A stretch of 64,000 nt of DNA from Okapia johnstoni (GCA_024291935.2 CM044316.1:7308501-7372500); one strand, 5' to 3'. Counted from the first letter of the stretch, positions 1 to 9,753 are shown. Program-made: numbers and translations. Notes: generated by a model from the sequence alone, not told the origin.

Positions 1-132
1 GGTGAGAGGGGCCTGGATGGGTGGGGAGGGGGAACGCCATTTCAGGGTCGGCTGAATATGTATGCCTCTCCTGGTCTACCTGCATGGGCGGCTGCGTTTC
101 CGCTGCCATTCTGACTTGCCCTTCCGTTTTAG
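1..132 (+). other. ILVBL: ILVBL last intron
   Basis: Base 1 is the last base of the penultimate exon. The donor gtgagagg starts at base 2, and the acceptor is a pyrimidine tract ending ttttag at 127-132. The intron is about 131 bp, typical of compact GC-rich genes. Confidence 0.8.
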
Positions 133-311
133 ATTACCACAAGGCAGCCCTGGGACTGGGGGCCCAGGGCTTCCTACTCTCACGAGAGAATGAGGATCAG
201 GCGGTCAAGGTGCTGCGTGACGCCCAGCAGCAGTGCCAAGATGGCCACCCGGTTGTGATCAATGTCCTCATCGGGAGGACGGACTTCCGGGATGGCTCCA
301 TTGCCATATAG
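133..311 (+). CDS. ILVBL: ILVBL, terminal coding exon (partial gene)
   Basis: This is the last coding exon of the acetolactate-synthase-like protein ILVBL (also called HACL2), a thiamine-diphosphate-dependent 2-hydroxyacyl-CoA lyase of the endoplasmic reticulum that acts in alpha-oxidation of 2-hydroxy fatty acids. A polypyrimidine tract and AG at 131-132 precede it. The exon opens in phase 1 and encodes the last 59 residues (starting DYHKAALGLG, ending DFRDGSIAI) before TAG at 309-311. The first base of the window, g followed by gtgagagg, looks like the final base of the previous exon and its donor site; that G completes the GAT codon of the leading Asp. The 179-nt length (2 + 59 codons) fits this phase. 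The ThDP-binding core lies in upstream exons outside the window. Family identity rests on recognition of the C-terminus and on the SYDE1 neighbour. Confidence 0.93.
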
Positions 312-544
312 GGCCTCATGGGTCAGTGCTCTTGGCCCTCTTCCCACCCCTGGCCTGTGCCTAGCTGGCTTGGAATTTCACCCTTGCCTGCCCGGGGCCA
401 AAGCCATGAGGCCCAGTGACCCTGCTATCTTCCCTGAGGACAGGGAGGGGCTGGACAGGGTCAGAGCTAAGAGAGGCTCTGACAGCCCTGGGGAGTCCTT
501 GGGCCTGTTTCTTTGTGAGCTCAACTGTGTCCTTTCTCCCCTCC

Positions 545-795
545 TCGTTGTTCAGTTGCTAAGTCGTGTCCTTCTCTGTGACTCCATGGACTGCAGCACG
601 CCAGGCTCCTCCATCCCTCCACTATCTCCCAGAGTTTGCTCAAATTTATGTCCATTGAGTCGGTGATGCTATCTAACCATCTCATCCTCTGCTGCCTCCT
701 TCTCCTTTTGCCTTCAGTCTTTCCCAGCATCAGGGTCTTTTCCAATGAATTGGCTCTTTTGCACCAGGTGGCCAAAGTATTGCAGCTTCCTGTCT
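545..795 (-). mobile_element. Bov-A/BovB 3'-end SINE, antisense
   Basis: Matches the ruminant BovB 3'-end/ART2-type sequence in antisense: cagttgctaagtcgtgtcc, then a diverged 'tccatggactgcagcacgcc' block, then 'gtgatgctatctaacc' and 'caaagtattgcagcttc'. It lies between the ILVBL and SYDE1 3' ends. Confidence 0.85.
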
Positions 796-804
796 CATGC
801 ACTG

Positions 805-810
805 AATAAA
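805..810 (+). terminator. ILVBL: candidate ILVBL polyadenylation signal
   Basis: AATAAA lies 494 bp after the ILVBL stop, just past a SINE. It is the first canonical hexamer downstream of the gene; use is inferred. Confidence 0.45.
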
Positions 811-864
811 CCACGTCTGGTTCACGGGTGCCCAAGTACTCATCCCAGAACCTGTGCATATTGA

Positions 865-870
865 TTTATT
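865..870 (-). terminator. SYDE1: candidate SYDE1 polyadenylation signal
   Basis: AATAAA on the - strand (tttatt on +) about 980 bp after the SYDE1 stop. It lies 55 bp beyond the opposing ILVBL hexamer. Use is inferred. Confidence 0.4.
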
Positions 871-1849
871 GTCCACAAAGATGGAAGTGAGGGGAAGAGG
901 GGGGAGACAGGAGGGGACCCTACTCTCCCACTGGAACTCTGGGGCTCACTGAGGCACAAATACTGGGGATTTCAGGGTGCCTGGGCACTGCAAACTTCCC
1001 CCCACCCCCTCTGTGGTCCCTGAAAGATCCCCACATACCCACTCTAGACATATCCATACACATTACTCCTCACACACAGACACACACACAGGGAAGCAAT
1101 AAATATGTTCCGTACCAAAGTGCCCCCAGCCTGACACTTCAGGTGGGGCCCCTCCAAAAGGGAGGTTTTATAAGTGCTCAATTTCTTCAGGAATGGGGAG
1201 GAAGAATTGGGGAGGGGAAGGGCCAGACTCTTGCTATCTACTTTTGCTGGTTTGAGGCAATTACAGGGTTTTCCCTGGAAAAGAGGGTGGGAAACCAGCT
1301 GTTTTCCTATAAGCCCCAGGCTGCTCCTATCTATCCAGAGCCCAGGAGAGGGGCTCCCCCCACATCCTGCCTCAAGCAGCACTTCTTCACAGTCCTTGGG
1401 CCCACTGAGGGAAAAGCAGAGTGCAGTGCTCAAAGCTAATACTGATTTGGTTGGCAGTAGCAAGGACTGACTGGGAGGGTGTCTCACCATCTCAGGGTGA
1501 TGCTCACAGTAACTGGTGTTTCCCTGGCTAAGGGGAAGCAAAAGATGCCGGCCTTGTAAGCAGAACTGCCTTTTGGCAGCCAGGAGAGAAGCCCTTGGTA
1601 CTCAAGAAAAGACGGCCACAATAGCTGGTCCCTAAAGTCCTCCATCCCCGGCCTTCGCAACCAGTGACCAAATACTGAGTACTAGAAATGGGGAATGATT
1701 CTCAGCAACGGATTGGCTGGAAGCTAGGCAACTCCCCAGTAACCAGGAGTTAGACCTGAGCTACAGGTCTGGTCCGCCCTAGGTCGTTAGGGCACCGCCT
1801 TAGCAACCAGGAGCCTAGCCTTAGTAATTGGGGTCCAGCCCCGCCCGGC

Positions 1850-2253
1850 TCAGAGACACACGTTAATCTGCTTGGAGAGCTCTCTCTCCAGGTCCAGGAT
1901 GAGGGCATCAAAGTCTTTGAGGTTCAGGTGCGGGTTGAAGGGCGCCTCGAAGTCGTCTTCGAAATCGGTGGCGCCAGGCGGCTCGCCAGCCTCGTCGTCC
2001 TCATCTTCACTGTCGCTGCCCGTCACGTGGTCATAGTCTGGCCCGGAGAGGAAGTCCCGCCCACAGGGCAGGAAGTCCCGCCCGCAAACGCTCCAGTCAC
2101 CCGCGTAGCGGTTGCTCGGGGGGCTTTCAGGACCGCCCCGGCCGCGGGGCCTAGTCACCACTTCGGGGCTCGCTAGCGGCAAGTGCAGCGACGGCTGTCG
2201 TTTGGGCCGCAGGTACGGGACGAGCTCCGGAGGCTCTGGGGGCCTGCGGGGAT
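1850..2253 (-). CDS. SYDE1: SYDE1 exon 8 (terminal coding exon)
   Basis: Acceptor cactgcag|ATCCCCG; TGA at 1852-1850. It encodes the C-terminal region: [18 protein letters not shown], two near-repeats [13 protein letters not shown], the acidic run [12 protein letters not shown], and the conserved end [20 protein letters not shown]. It is CpG-rich although it lies at the 3' end of the gene. Confidence 0.94.
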
Positions 2254-5200
2254 CTGCAGTGGGAGAGGGAGGGCTTGGATGATGTCACGCCCAGCGGCGG
2301 CCCTAGGCCTCTGATTGGCTGCTTAGGTAATCACGCTCCTGATTGGCCTGTCGAAAGGCAAGGCCTTCGACCGGATCGGGATTTCACTGGCTGCGCTAGA
2401 ACTGGTTGCTCAGGCAACCAGGTACTGGCTTACTCTGAGGAGGGGGCGTGTCTCGCCTGAAGCCGGAGATTCTTAACTGGCCGCCAGAGAAAGCATTGTC
2501 TGGGATACCAGGCTCGCTTCGGCGGCGCGGGGGTGGGGGCCAGCTCACCTGGCCAGGCTTGCAGCAGGTAATGCAGCACCTCGATATGGCGCTTGAAGTC
2601 CACCGCGTTCGAGAGACCCGGGCCAGAGCTGCGGATGCGGGGCCTGGCGGGTGCCTGGCGCGCCGGCAGCAGCACGGGACCGAAGCAAACGGCCAGGTTC
2701 TGCGGAGTCATGCGGTTGTGGGTATGGAAGGAGGAGACAAGGCGCAGGTGGTCCAGGAGAAGCGTCAATGTAGCCTGAGAGAAGAGGGTTGGGAGAGTAC
2801 GCGGTGGGCAAAGTCGGTCCCCTGTCGCACTCGAGGGAGACTAAGGCGGTTCAGAATGGGGAAACTAAGATTCAGAGTCTCATAGCTGGGAGATGATCCT
2901 ACTAGAACTTAGCTATTAGTATTATGCTCCCCTTTTGCTGGAGGGAAGACTGAGGCCAAAGGTAACAACTTTGAAATGGCAAAACTTGGGCTTGAAACTT
3001 CTCCTCTGTGTGTTAGGCAAGGCTGGTAGTAATCCCGTTTTACAGATGGGGATATTTAGACACAGAGGCAGGATCCCACAGCCAGGAACCTCCCTTATGG
3101 TAGGTTGACAGACCTCTGTTCAGAGTCTGTTAATTCCAATACATCCTGCCTGTGAAACCTGAGGTAACTCACTCAACTGCCCTAGGCCTTAGCTTCCATT
3201 ATCTATAAAGTGGGGATACTAACAGCACTAGGGTTGTGATGGTGCCACACATACATGGCCATTACCAGCACAGGCATGGGAGAAACATTCTGCTGATGTC
3301 AGTTCACTCCCTGTCCTGCCCACTCTCCCCACCCCCCACCCCCCAGGCCCAACTCACCTTCTCCACATCTGGCAGGCAGCTGAGGAGCTCACGGGTACCC
3401 TCAGTGCTGGACGGAGCCCTGCTTGGGGGCCCTTGGGCCATGGCCTCCAGCACCACCTGATAGAGGGGCTGGGTGATGAGTGGGGTAGGCAACTCCCGAA
3501 GATAATCCTTGAGGATGCCTGTGGATATAGGGCCCACACTGGTTAGGGCACCCCTGGGTTCTGAGGAACTTCAGCGGGGAGTGGGAGGGGGGAAAGAGGA
3601 GGAGGACAGGTGCAGGAAGGTAAAAACAAGGCCAACAGAAGGGGTGAAGTCCCAGAGGGACCACAGGGACTGCCTTGAGGTGAAGGTTGACTAGGGAGCA
3701 GGCAGGAGAGCAAAGGGGCAAGCTGACCAGTGATGACATTGATATCAGGGTACAGGTCCTCGGAGAGGCACACAGCTGCACTGTCTCGCTCAAAGGCATC
3801 GCGAAGCTCTTTCTTCACGGCTGCTGAGCCGCACAGACGGTATAGCCCCACTACCTGGGGGAAGGAGCAGAGAGGTGTCTTTTTTGTCAGAGTACAGACT
3901 GATGTAGGCCCTATGGGGTGAGGGCCAGAGGCCTGGATCCAGGTGGCAATGGGCTGAGAGTTTGGGGGCTGGCTGAAACTTCACTGGCTGCCTTTCTGTT
4001 TTTCTGACACCTGTCATGGGGGACCCCATCTGGCTGCTTGGACAACCCAGTCCTGTAAACCTTCCAAATTACTTGTCCTGGCATCCACCTCCTTTGACTC
4101 AGGAAACCTTGACTCCTTTTCAGCTTACTTGTCACCTCCTCGGGAAAGCCTTCCCTGACTACCCCACCCAGCAGGTCAGGTCCTGCTTTAAGCTGTCCCA
4201 GCTTCTTCAGCTTTATCCCAGCCAGTTTCATATATGTGATTTATTAGTCATGTCTTTCCCCTCACCAGACTGTGAGCTCCAAAAGGGTTGGGATCCTATG
4301 TTATCGAATGAACAGAGGACCCATGAGTTCTGGGCTAGATGCTAGGATCTGGGGGTGTAGGGAGCTCCTGCCCTTGTCTAGGCTGGGATTGGAGCTAAGA
4401 GTTCCCCAGGAGGGGTAGAAGGAAGCCTGGCCTCCATACCGTGTGTGTTCTGGGGAGTGGTTCTGAGGTCTGGGGGCTAGCTAGGGTGGGGTGAGGGACT
4501 TACCCGCAGCCCTCGGCGCTCAATCTGCCCAACACACTTCTGAATAATGAGAGGCACCTGGCCAGGGGACTGCTCACGCTCCACCAGCAGGGGCAAGGGC
4601 AGCCCGAAGACACGGGGCTCAGTGGTGCTGGGTGATTCCTGTTGCTCTGACAGGGTTAGCTTGGCATACAGCAGCCCTTGGGGCTCAAGGCGCACTGCCA
4701 GCTGCTGGGCCTGGCACCCTAAAGACACAAGGGGGACTTCCTGAGTGGGGTCTGCCCCGATCACCTCCTGTGCCCTGTCCCCTAGGCCAAGCTACGTCCC
4801 CACCCTGGGGACTGTAGAGGAAGGAGGGAGCCGGGCGCGGAATCCTGTGCCCTCCCCGCCCCCTCTGAGACCATGCACCCTACCTCGGAAAACCGTGGGC
4901 AGAAGCACAGTGCCCTGGGCGCAGGGCCGGTGCCGCCGGACACCGGGGTCCCAGGCCAGCACCAGGGCCCGCAGCAGCCGGGCTGCCTCGAGTTCCAGGT
5001 GAAAGGTGTGGTCCAGCCGCAGGAAGTCTGGCCCCCCCCACGCAGCGGCCCGGTTCGGGCCCGGGCCACCCCATCCACCTGCAGCAGGCAGCAGAGGTCT
5101 CGCGGGGTGGCTCCAGGCGCCGGCCGCAGCCCCCCCAGCCCGTACAGGTGCAGGCTGAGGCGACCCCAGAGCGCAGCCGGGGGGGGCGGCCGGGCAGAGG

Positions 5201-7707
5201 GGCCCACCTCATAGGGGCGGAAGGCAGTGGGCGACGGAGGCCCCGCGGGGCGCTCGGGAGAGTCGCCATCACTGAGGTAACCTGCCCTCGGGCCCCGTGC
5301 ACCCTCAGCCACTGCTGTCCGCCCTGGGGGCCCCACGCTGCTGTCCAGGTGGTAACGACTGATGACGGAGCCCTCGGGGGCGGCCCGCTCGCGCTCTCGG
5401 CTCGTTCGGGTGCTCCGCAGACTCAGTCGGCGCCGCAGCTCAGGCAGCTTCTTCATCTTCATTGAGAGGCGCCTGGCCGGGCCGGGGGACTTGGTGCGGG
5501 AGGCTTTGGTTGGGGGGCTGGCAGGGGCTGCGCCTGTGGGGACAGCAGACCTCAGGGTCCAGAAATCTGGGCTTGGGATGGGGGTGATTATGCTTGTAGT
5601 CACCTTGCAGGCCCCAGGGTGGGAGGCTTGTGCTCACCTGGAGAGGCCGGGCTGTCTGCCTCAGCTGAGCCTGGCTGTGGGCCTGGGAGCTCCGGTGCTG
5701 GGAGTCTGGGGTCCTCCTCTGGGATGGGGTTGTACCAGATCTCACCGGCAGGCTCCCCACTGCCAGGCGCCCCTGGCCCCAGAGTGGCCTCCTCTGGCGG
5801 CTTGGCCCCGCCCAGCACCCAGCGGCGGCTGCTGGGCTCCAGGCTCTGCAGGTAGGCACCGTGAGCCGGGCTCCGAGATGCCTCAGGGCTGGGGGGCCCC
5901 TCTGCTCCAACTTGGGGTCCTTCCAGGGTCTGGGGCTCTGGAGGACTGGGCTCCGGGCGCTGGGCTGGTCGGCCTGGCAGAGAGCAAGGGGAGTGAGAGG
6001 CAACCTCCCACTGCCCCCAGAGCAGCCCCAGCCCAGGGCTCTTCCCCTATGGGAGATGGGGTGCACTCAGCCTGGATACTCCCCACATTCATTTGGAATG
6101 GGTGGCTGCAGGCTGGCAATCTCATCCGCTACCAGCTCCCCGCCCTCAACTCCCCGCCCTAGTGTCCCAAACAGGACTCTGTCCATCTGCCCTCCATCCT
6201 CAGAGGTCCAGAGGGGTTTCTCCAGGCCTGGGCCCTGCATTCCCCACTCTATGTCCCCATGCCTCTCTTTAATGCTGGCGGGGAGCCCTGCCCTTGTACC
6301 TTCTCAGTGGGTGGCTTTGGGGAAACCACTTGCCATCTGAGCCTCACTGTCCTCCTGTGATATGGGGGTAGGGGGTGGTGGTGGATTTGATGCCCTCCTT
6401 CAGGGAGACTTCAAGGGATCTCTGCATGAGAGCACTTGCTAGGCACTCATATCTCGGGCACACACAGCCCACGGTGGATGCTGGCTAGCTTGCTTAGAAG
6501 ACCAGAGCAGGCATGACAGCGAGTGTGTGGCTGCCAGGTTCTTCTTTACCCGCAGCATGTCACTCCCCACCCTGCTGCCTTTCTTTCCAAACTTTGCCCC
6601 CATCCTGGAGCTGACCCTGTGTTTTAGCCCAGACAGACCCCAACAGTTTTTGCTTTTGCTCCCCCCCCCCCCCCCCCCCGCCCCCGCCCCCGGCCCCGCC
6701 CCCGCCCCCGGCCCCGGCCCCGCCGCTCCATCCTCCTCTCTCTGGCATCCTGGGCTGTTTCCTGTGTCTGTTTGTGCGTGGGCACCCCTGTCCCTTCTCT
6801 CTGCCCTGGGAACCCTGGGAATCTCTGGGAAGACGGCTGGGGGGAGGTCAGATCCACGAAGTCCTCTGCCGTCCCTCCTTTAACCCTTTCTTTTCTGGGA
6901 CTTCCTGTCCCACGCAGCTCCCATTTCTTTAAGGTCTTCCATGCCGACTCCCTCCTCTGGTCATCTCATACCTCCACTCCCTGAGTCTCTCTGGGCTCTC
7001 ATTTAGTAGCATAGTTCACAGAGCTGTTAAATCGCTTCACTGGCACTGGGTCAATTACCCAAACTGCTCCGTGCCTCAGTTTCCCCATCTCTATAAGGGG
7101 GCAGTTTTCTGCGGCTGCCTAAGGTGGATGCAGCTGCAGTTAGGGGCTAATAGGTAAGAGGGGATTGGGAGGTGGCCCCCACGATCGACGCACCGCCTCT
7201 CTCCCTCCTTTGCAGGGTGTACGCCCCCATCTCCCATCCCAGGTCTCTAGGGCTCAGGGTGTCGCCAGCCTGGCCTGACTAAGCCCCAGTTTCTCAGCCT
7301 CCCAGCTCCTCCTCCCCTCCACTCTCCAGGCGCTCAGCCTCGGCCCCATTTCCTGTCAGGGGTGAGGCCCCCTCCCGGGCCTCCCGAGGAGCCCGCAGAG
7401 CTGGCATCCCTGGTCAAGCGCACATAACGGTCCGCGCCCCCTCTCCCCCCGGCCCGTTACTTCCACGACCCCTGCCTGCCCCGGCCCCCAACCTCGACCC
7501 GCAGGGGGCTCCGCGGGGCTTCCCCTGTCCCCTCAGCAGTCCTTCCTTGGGGCCCCGGGACCCTCTTCCAAGCCGGGCGGGGTTCGGGGCCCCTTCTTCC
7601 CCACCTCCCTCTCTCTCACCGCGCTCCTTCGCGTCCGACTTTTTCCGGGGAAGTTTCTCCCGGCCCCGAAGGCGGGAGAAGGTCTTCCTGAGCAGCGGCT
7701 CGGCCAT
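1850..7707 (-). CDS. SYDE1: SYDE1, complete eight-exon gene (Rho GTPase-activating protein, synapse-defective homolog 1)
   Basis: SYDE1 is a cytoplasmic RhoGAP related to nematode SYD-1. It is known from presynaptic assembly and vesicle docking and from trophoblast migration in placenta. Coding exons on the - strand: 7707-7620, 5973-5638, 5533-4884, 4718-4504, 3854-3728, 3518-3358, 2774-2549, 2253-1850. All junctions are GT-AG and phases agree. The exons sum to 2207 nt, one short of 736 codons; adding the missing base in exon 3 gives 735 aa, the length I recall for the human protein. Order: proline-rich disordered N-terminus, basic patch near 160-190, C2-like domain around 250-390, RhoGAP domain from about 395 to 600 with arginine finger R436 in GLYRLCG and the [10 protein letters not shown] motif, and an acidic tail ending SKQINVCL. 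The start codon is the conserved [10 protein letters not shown]. The frame break is described separately. Confidence 0.95.
2549..2774 (-). CDS. SYDE1: SYDE1 exon 7
   Basis: Acceptor ttctctcag|GCTACA and donor CCAG|GTGAGC; 226 nt. It encodes [20 protein letters not shown], then [20 protein letters not shown] with the conserved RhoGAP Asn, then a proline/arginine-rich loop and [18 protein letters not shown]. Confidence 0.94.
2775..3357 (-). other. SYDE1: SYDE1 intron 6 with MIR-like remnants
   Basis: A 583-bp intron. The parts near 2990-3230 (ttttacagatggggatat; taactcactcaactgccc; ccattatctataaagtgggg) look like diverged MIR SINE sequence. No gene. Confidence 0.5.
3358..3518 (-). CDS. SYDE1: SYDE1 exon 6
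   Basis: Acceptor atccacag|GCATCC and donor GAGAAG|GTGAGT; 161 nt. It encodes [20 protein letters not shown], the classic RhoGAP 'LKxxLRELPxPL' helix, and ends SCLPDVEK. Confidence 0.94.
3728..3854 (-). CDS. SYDE1: SYDE1 exon 5
   Basis: Acceptor ttcccccag|GTAGTGGGG and donor ACTG|GTCAGC; 127 nt. It opens with [20 protein letters not shown]. The Arg of GLYRLCG (residue 436) is the catalytic arginine finger of RhoGAP domains. It ends [11 protein letters not shown], the family substrate-contact region. Confidence 0.94.
3855..4503 (-). other. SYDE1: SYDE1 intron 4 with L2 remnant
   Basis: A 650-bp intron. The stretch 4075-4300 resembles an ancient L2 3' end (cacctcctcgggaaagcc, ccttccctgactaccc, agactgtgagctcc). 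Confidence 0.55.
4504..4718 (-). CDS. SYDE1: SYDE1 exon 4
   Basis: Acceptor gtctttag|GGTGCC, donor CTGCGG|GTAAGT. It encodes residues about 359-430: the end of the C2-like domain ([19 protein letters not shown]) and the opening of the RhoGAP domain ([13 protein letters not shown] then [18 protein letters not shown]). Confidence 0.93.
4884..5533 (-). CDS. SYDE1: SYDE1 exon 3, with a one-base frame break
   Basis: Acceptor cccacag|GCGCAGCC and donor CCGAG|GTAGGG. It encodes the basic stretch [20 protein letters not shown], the [10 protein letters not shown] and FRPYEVGP segments and the start of the C2-like domain ([20 protein letters not shown]). The length is 650 nt where phase 1 to phase 1 demands a multiple of three. 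The frame ending LRGG (before 5039) resumes as [20 protein letters not shown] only after a shift at the run of eight G (5032-5039 as C on +). Nine G would restore the frame. Both halves are otherwise clean. Confidence 0.9.
5638..5973 (-). CDS. SYDE1: SYDE1 exon 2
   Basis: Acceptor ctctgccag|gccgac; 336 nt in phase 1 to phase 1; donor CCAG|GTGAGC. It encodes the proline/glutamate-rich disordered region (residues about 30-141), including [10 protein letters not shown] and [13 protein letters not shown], the latter typical of SYDE1. Confidence 0.92.
5974..7619 (-). other. SYDE1: SYDE1 intron 1
   Basis: About 1.65 kb between exon 1 and exon 2, GC rich, with the C-tract/G-quadruplex candidate at 6660-6724. 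I see no separate gene; the 266-codon + strand frame at 5362-6162 overlaps SYDE1 exons 2-3 and is an antisense shadow. Confidence 0.8.
6660..6724 (-). repeat. C-rich low-complexity tract; G-quadruplex candidate in SYDE1 intron 1
   Basis: A run of about 19 C is followed by a (CCCCCG)/(GGCCCC)-type array to 6724. On the SYDE1 sense strand it is a long series of runs of four or more G separated by one or two C, so it can form G-quadruplexes in DNA or intronic RNA. Formation is inferred. Confidence 0.8.
7620..7707 (-). CDS. SYDE1: SYDE1 exon 1 (coding part)
   Basis: ATG at 7707-7705, reading [20 protein letters not shown] and on to KERG. It encodes 29 codons plus one base, then donor G|GTGAGAG at 7619. 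The basic N-terminus is characteristic of SYDE1. It lies inside the CpG island. Confidence 0.93.
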
Positions 7708-7882
7708 GCTGGAGCCCGGGCCGGGCTGAGTGCGCGCCCCGGGCTCCGGCCGCGCCGCCCCCCGCCCCGCCCGGTCTCCCCGCCCGCCCCCTGCCCCGCG
7801 CCAGCAGGAAGCGCATTCCGGGAATGCTTGGCCCAAACTTTTTTTTTTTTTTTTTTTTTTGCCCGCACCGCGGTCTGAGCGA

Positions 7883-7902
7883 GCGATGCTGGGAGTTGTA
7901 GT
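7883..7902 (-). promoter_or_regulatory. ZNF143/THAP11 (SBS-type) motif upstream of SYDE1
   Basis: The - strand reads ACTACAACTCCCAGCATCGC, close to the SBS consensus ACTACAATTCCCAGAATGC bound by ZNF143 and THAP11/Ronin. It sits about 176 bp upstream of the SYDE1 ATG, a usual place for this motif in CpG-island promoters. Binding is inferred. Confidence 0.7.
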
Positions 7903-7949
7903 CAATCGCCAGGGCCGGGCGGGGGACCTGGCATCAGCTCTTGTCTTTC

Positions 7950-8461
7950 CTTACCCACCCTCCATTAGTGATCGCATACAGCAGGTTCTCTTGAGTTTAC
8001 TTCAAAAACGCATCCTGCACAAATCCACAGATCTCTTCTCTCTCCTCCCATCCACTGCTCCAGCTGATGCAAGCCCTGGCATCGCTTATTTTGACGACAC
8101 CCCCTCTTCCCTTAGTTTCCCCGGATGCCACTCTCTTGCCTTCCTCCTCCATCCAGTTCTCTACTCCTCTCTCTCCCCAATTCCAGTTACTACTGCTCTT
8201 AACAAACCACCCCAAAGCTTAGTGGTTGTAAATCAGCCCTGTTATGATGCTCACAGATGCTGTGGGCCAAGGATTGGGGCAGGGCAGAGCTGACATTGGT
8301 TGTCTCTACTCTTTTGTTGGAAAGATTTCAAGGTTTAAGGGTGACTCAAACGAAGGGCCAGTATCATCTGGAGGCATGTTCACTTACAGGTCTTGCAATT
8401 GATGCCAGGTGTGCGCTGGGACTGTAGTAGGACCTGTGGACTAGGGCACCTCCACAAGCCT
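7950..8461. other. Upstream of SYDE1, ancient repeat remnant, no gene
   Basis: A pyrimidine-rich stretch, then at about 8165-8310 an ancient interspersed repeat (actgctcttaacaaaccacc, ccccaaagcttagtggttg, gatgctgtgggccaagg). No coding signal. Confidence 0.5.
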
Positions 8462-8918
8462 CTTCCCAACGAAGGTCTGTACAGTCAAACCTATGGTTTT
8501 TCTAGTAGTCATGTATGGATGTGAGAGTTGGACCGTAAAGAAGGCTGAGTGAAGAAGAAATGAGGCTTTCAAATTGTTCTAGAGAAGATTCTTCAGAGTC
8601 CTTTGGACAGCAAGGAGACCAAACCAGTCAATCCTAAAGAAAATCAAGCCTGAATATTCATTGGAAGGACTGGTGCTGAAGCTCCAATACTTTCGCTACA
8701 TGATGTAAAGAGCTGACTCATTGGAAAAGACCCTGAAGCTGAGATAGACTGAAGCTAAAGGAGAAGAGGGTGGCAGAGGATGAGATAGTTAGATAACATC
8801 ACTGACTCAATGGACATGAATTTGAGCAAGCTCCTGGAGCTGGTAAAGGACAGGGGAGCCTGGTGTGCTGCAGTTCATGGGTCACAAAGAGTCGGACATG
8901 ACTTAGTGACTGAACAAC
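8462..8918 (+). mobile_element. BovB 3' end, sense
   Basis: Recognised by 'gaaggtctgtacagtcaaa', 'gtatggatgtgagagttgg', 'gacagcaaggagacc', 'caatggacatgaatttgag' and the terminal 'acttagtgactgaacaac'. 5'-truncated and diverged. Confidence 0.88.
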
Positions 8919-9239
8919 CAGCCTCTTGGTGTGAACTGGGTTCCTCCTAGCAGGTCAGTAGTCAGGGTAGTTGGGTTTCTTACAGAGCCACCCAGGGCTT
9001 CAAAAATAAACAAAGCAGAAGCTACATTACCTTTCCTGATCCAGTTTGGAGTGTCACACTGTTTTACTTCTGGCACCAGATTCAAGAGGAAGGGACACAG
9101 ACTCCAGCTCTTTCAGTGGGTGGTGTGTCATGGTGACCTTGTAACATTCTTTGTGCAAGAGAATGTGGGATGGGAGATGTTTTTGTGGCTGTTTTGGAAA
9201 ATTTAACCATCTTACTCCTATATTCCATTCTCCATGCAG

Positions 9240-9595
9240 TGCCCAGAGTGGACTTAAAAACCCCGGATCAGGTTATGGCATGCCCCTGCTGAACAGTCTT
9301 TCCATAACTGCTCACTCCACCTAAAATAAAATCCAGATTCCCACAATAAAATCCAGTCCGAGCAAGACTTTTGGCTTTATATCCTTGGTTGTCTTTATTG
9401 CCCACCATGACCTCCTGTCCGGCTCTTCTTCACATCAAACTGTTCCTGCCCCAAGCCCTTTGCACATGCAGGTCCCTCTGGCTAGGAAGCCCTGGTTCTT
9501 CTGAAGCTGCCTCTTTCTCATCCTTTAAGGTCCAATGGCATTTCCTTAGGAGGCCCTCACCTCCCTGACCACCTACCATTGTCCAGTCATTATGA
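9240..9595. mobile_element. L2-like ancient LINE remnant
   Basis: Segments such as ccctttgcacatgcaggtcc, ctggctaggaagccctgg and aggccctcacctccctgacc match the common mammalian L2 3'-end pattern. Diverged. Confidence 0.55.
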
Positions 9596-9621
9596 CATCA
9601 CTGTGATTCATTGCTGCTGCT

Positions 9622-9753
9622 TTTTTAAATTAAAAAAGTTTTTCTGACTGCACCACATGGCATGTGGGATCTTAGTTCCCCAACCAGGAATCAAACCCAT
9701 GCCCCCTGCATTGTAGACACAGAGTCTTAACCACTGCACCACCAGGGAAGTCC
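9622..9753 (-). mobile_element. CHR-2-type tRNA SINE, antisense
   Basis: Reads on + as an A/T stretch, 'ctgcaccacatggcatgtgg', 'cccctgcattgtagacac' and ends 'caccagggaagtccc', the antisense 5' end of the cetartiodactyl SINE. Confidence 0.85.

Larger units (their letters stand above)
312..1849. other. ILVBL and SYDE1 3' UTR / intergenic region
   Basis: This stretch holds the two convergent 3' UTRs. A + strand AATAAA at 805-810 could end ILVBL, and a - strand AATAAA (870-865) could end SYDE1, giving a SYDE1 3' UTR of about 1 kb. Another + strand AATAAA lies near 1097. A BovB-derived SINE sits at 545-795. There is a short CA tract near 1070-1090. No further gene is visible; the open frames here (for example 1044-1541 -) carry no recognisable domain. 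Confidence 0.6.
7300..7950. promoter_or_regulatory. SYDE1: CpG island / SYDE1 promoter region
   Basis: Dense CpG and GC-box-like runs (gcccgccc, ccgcccgccc) surround the SYDE1 start codon. No TATA box is visible. A poly-T run of about 22 bases at 7840-7860 interrupts it. Confidence 0.75.

Noticed and set aside
5362..6162. 266-codon open frame on the + strand
   Set aside because: It lies antisense over SYDE1 exons 2-3 in GC-rich sequence where stops are rare. No domain, no splice context.
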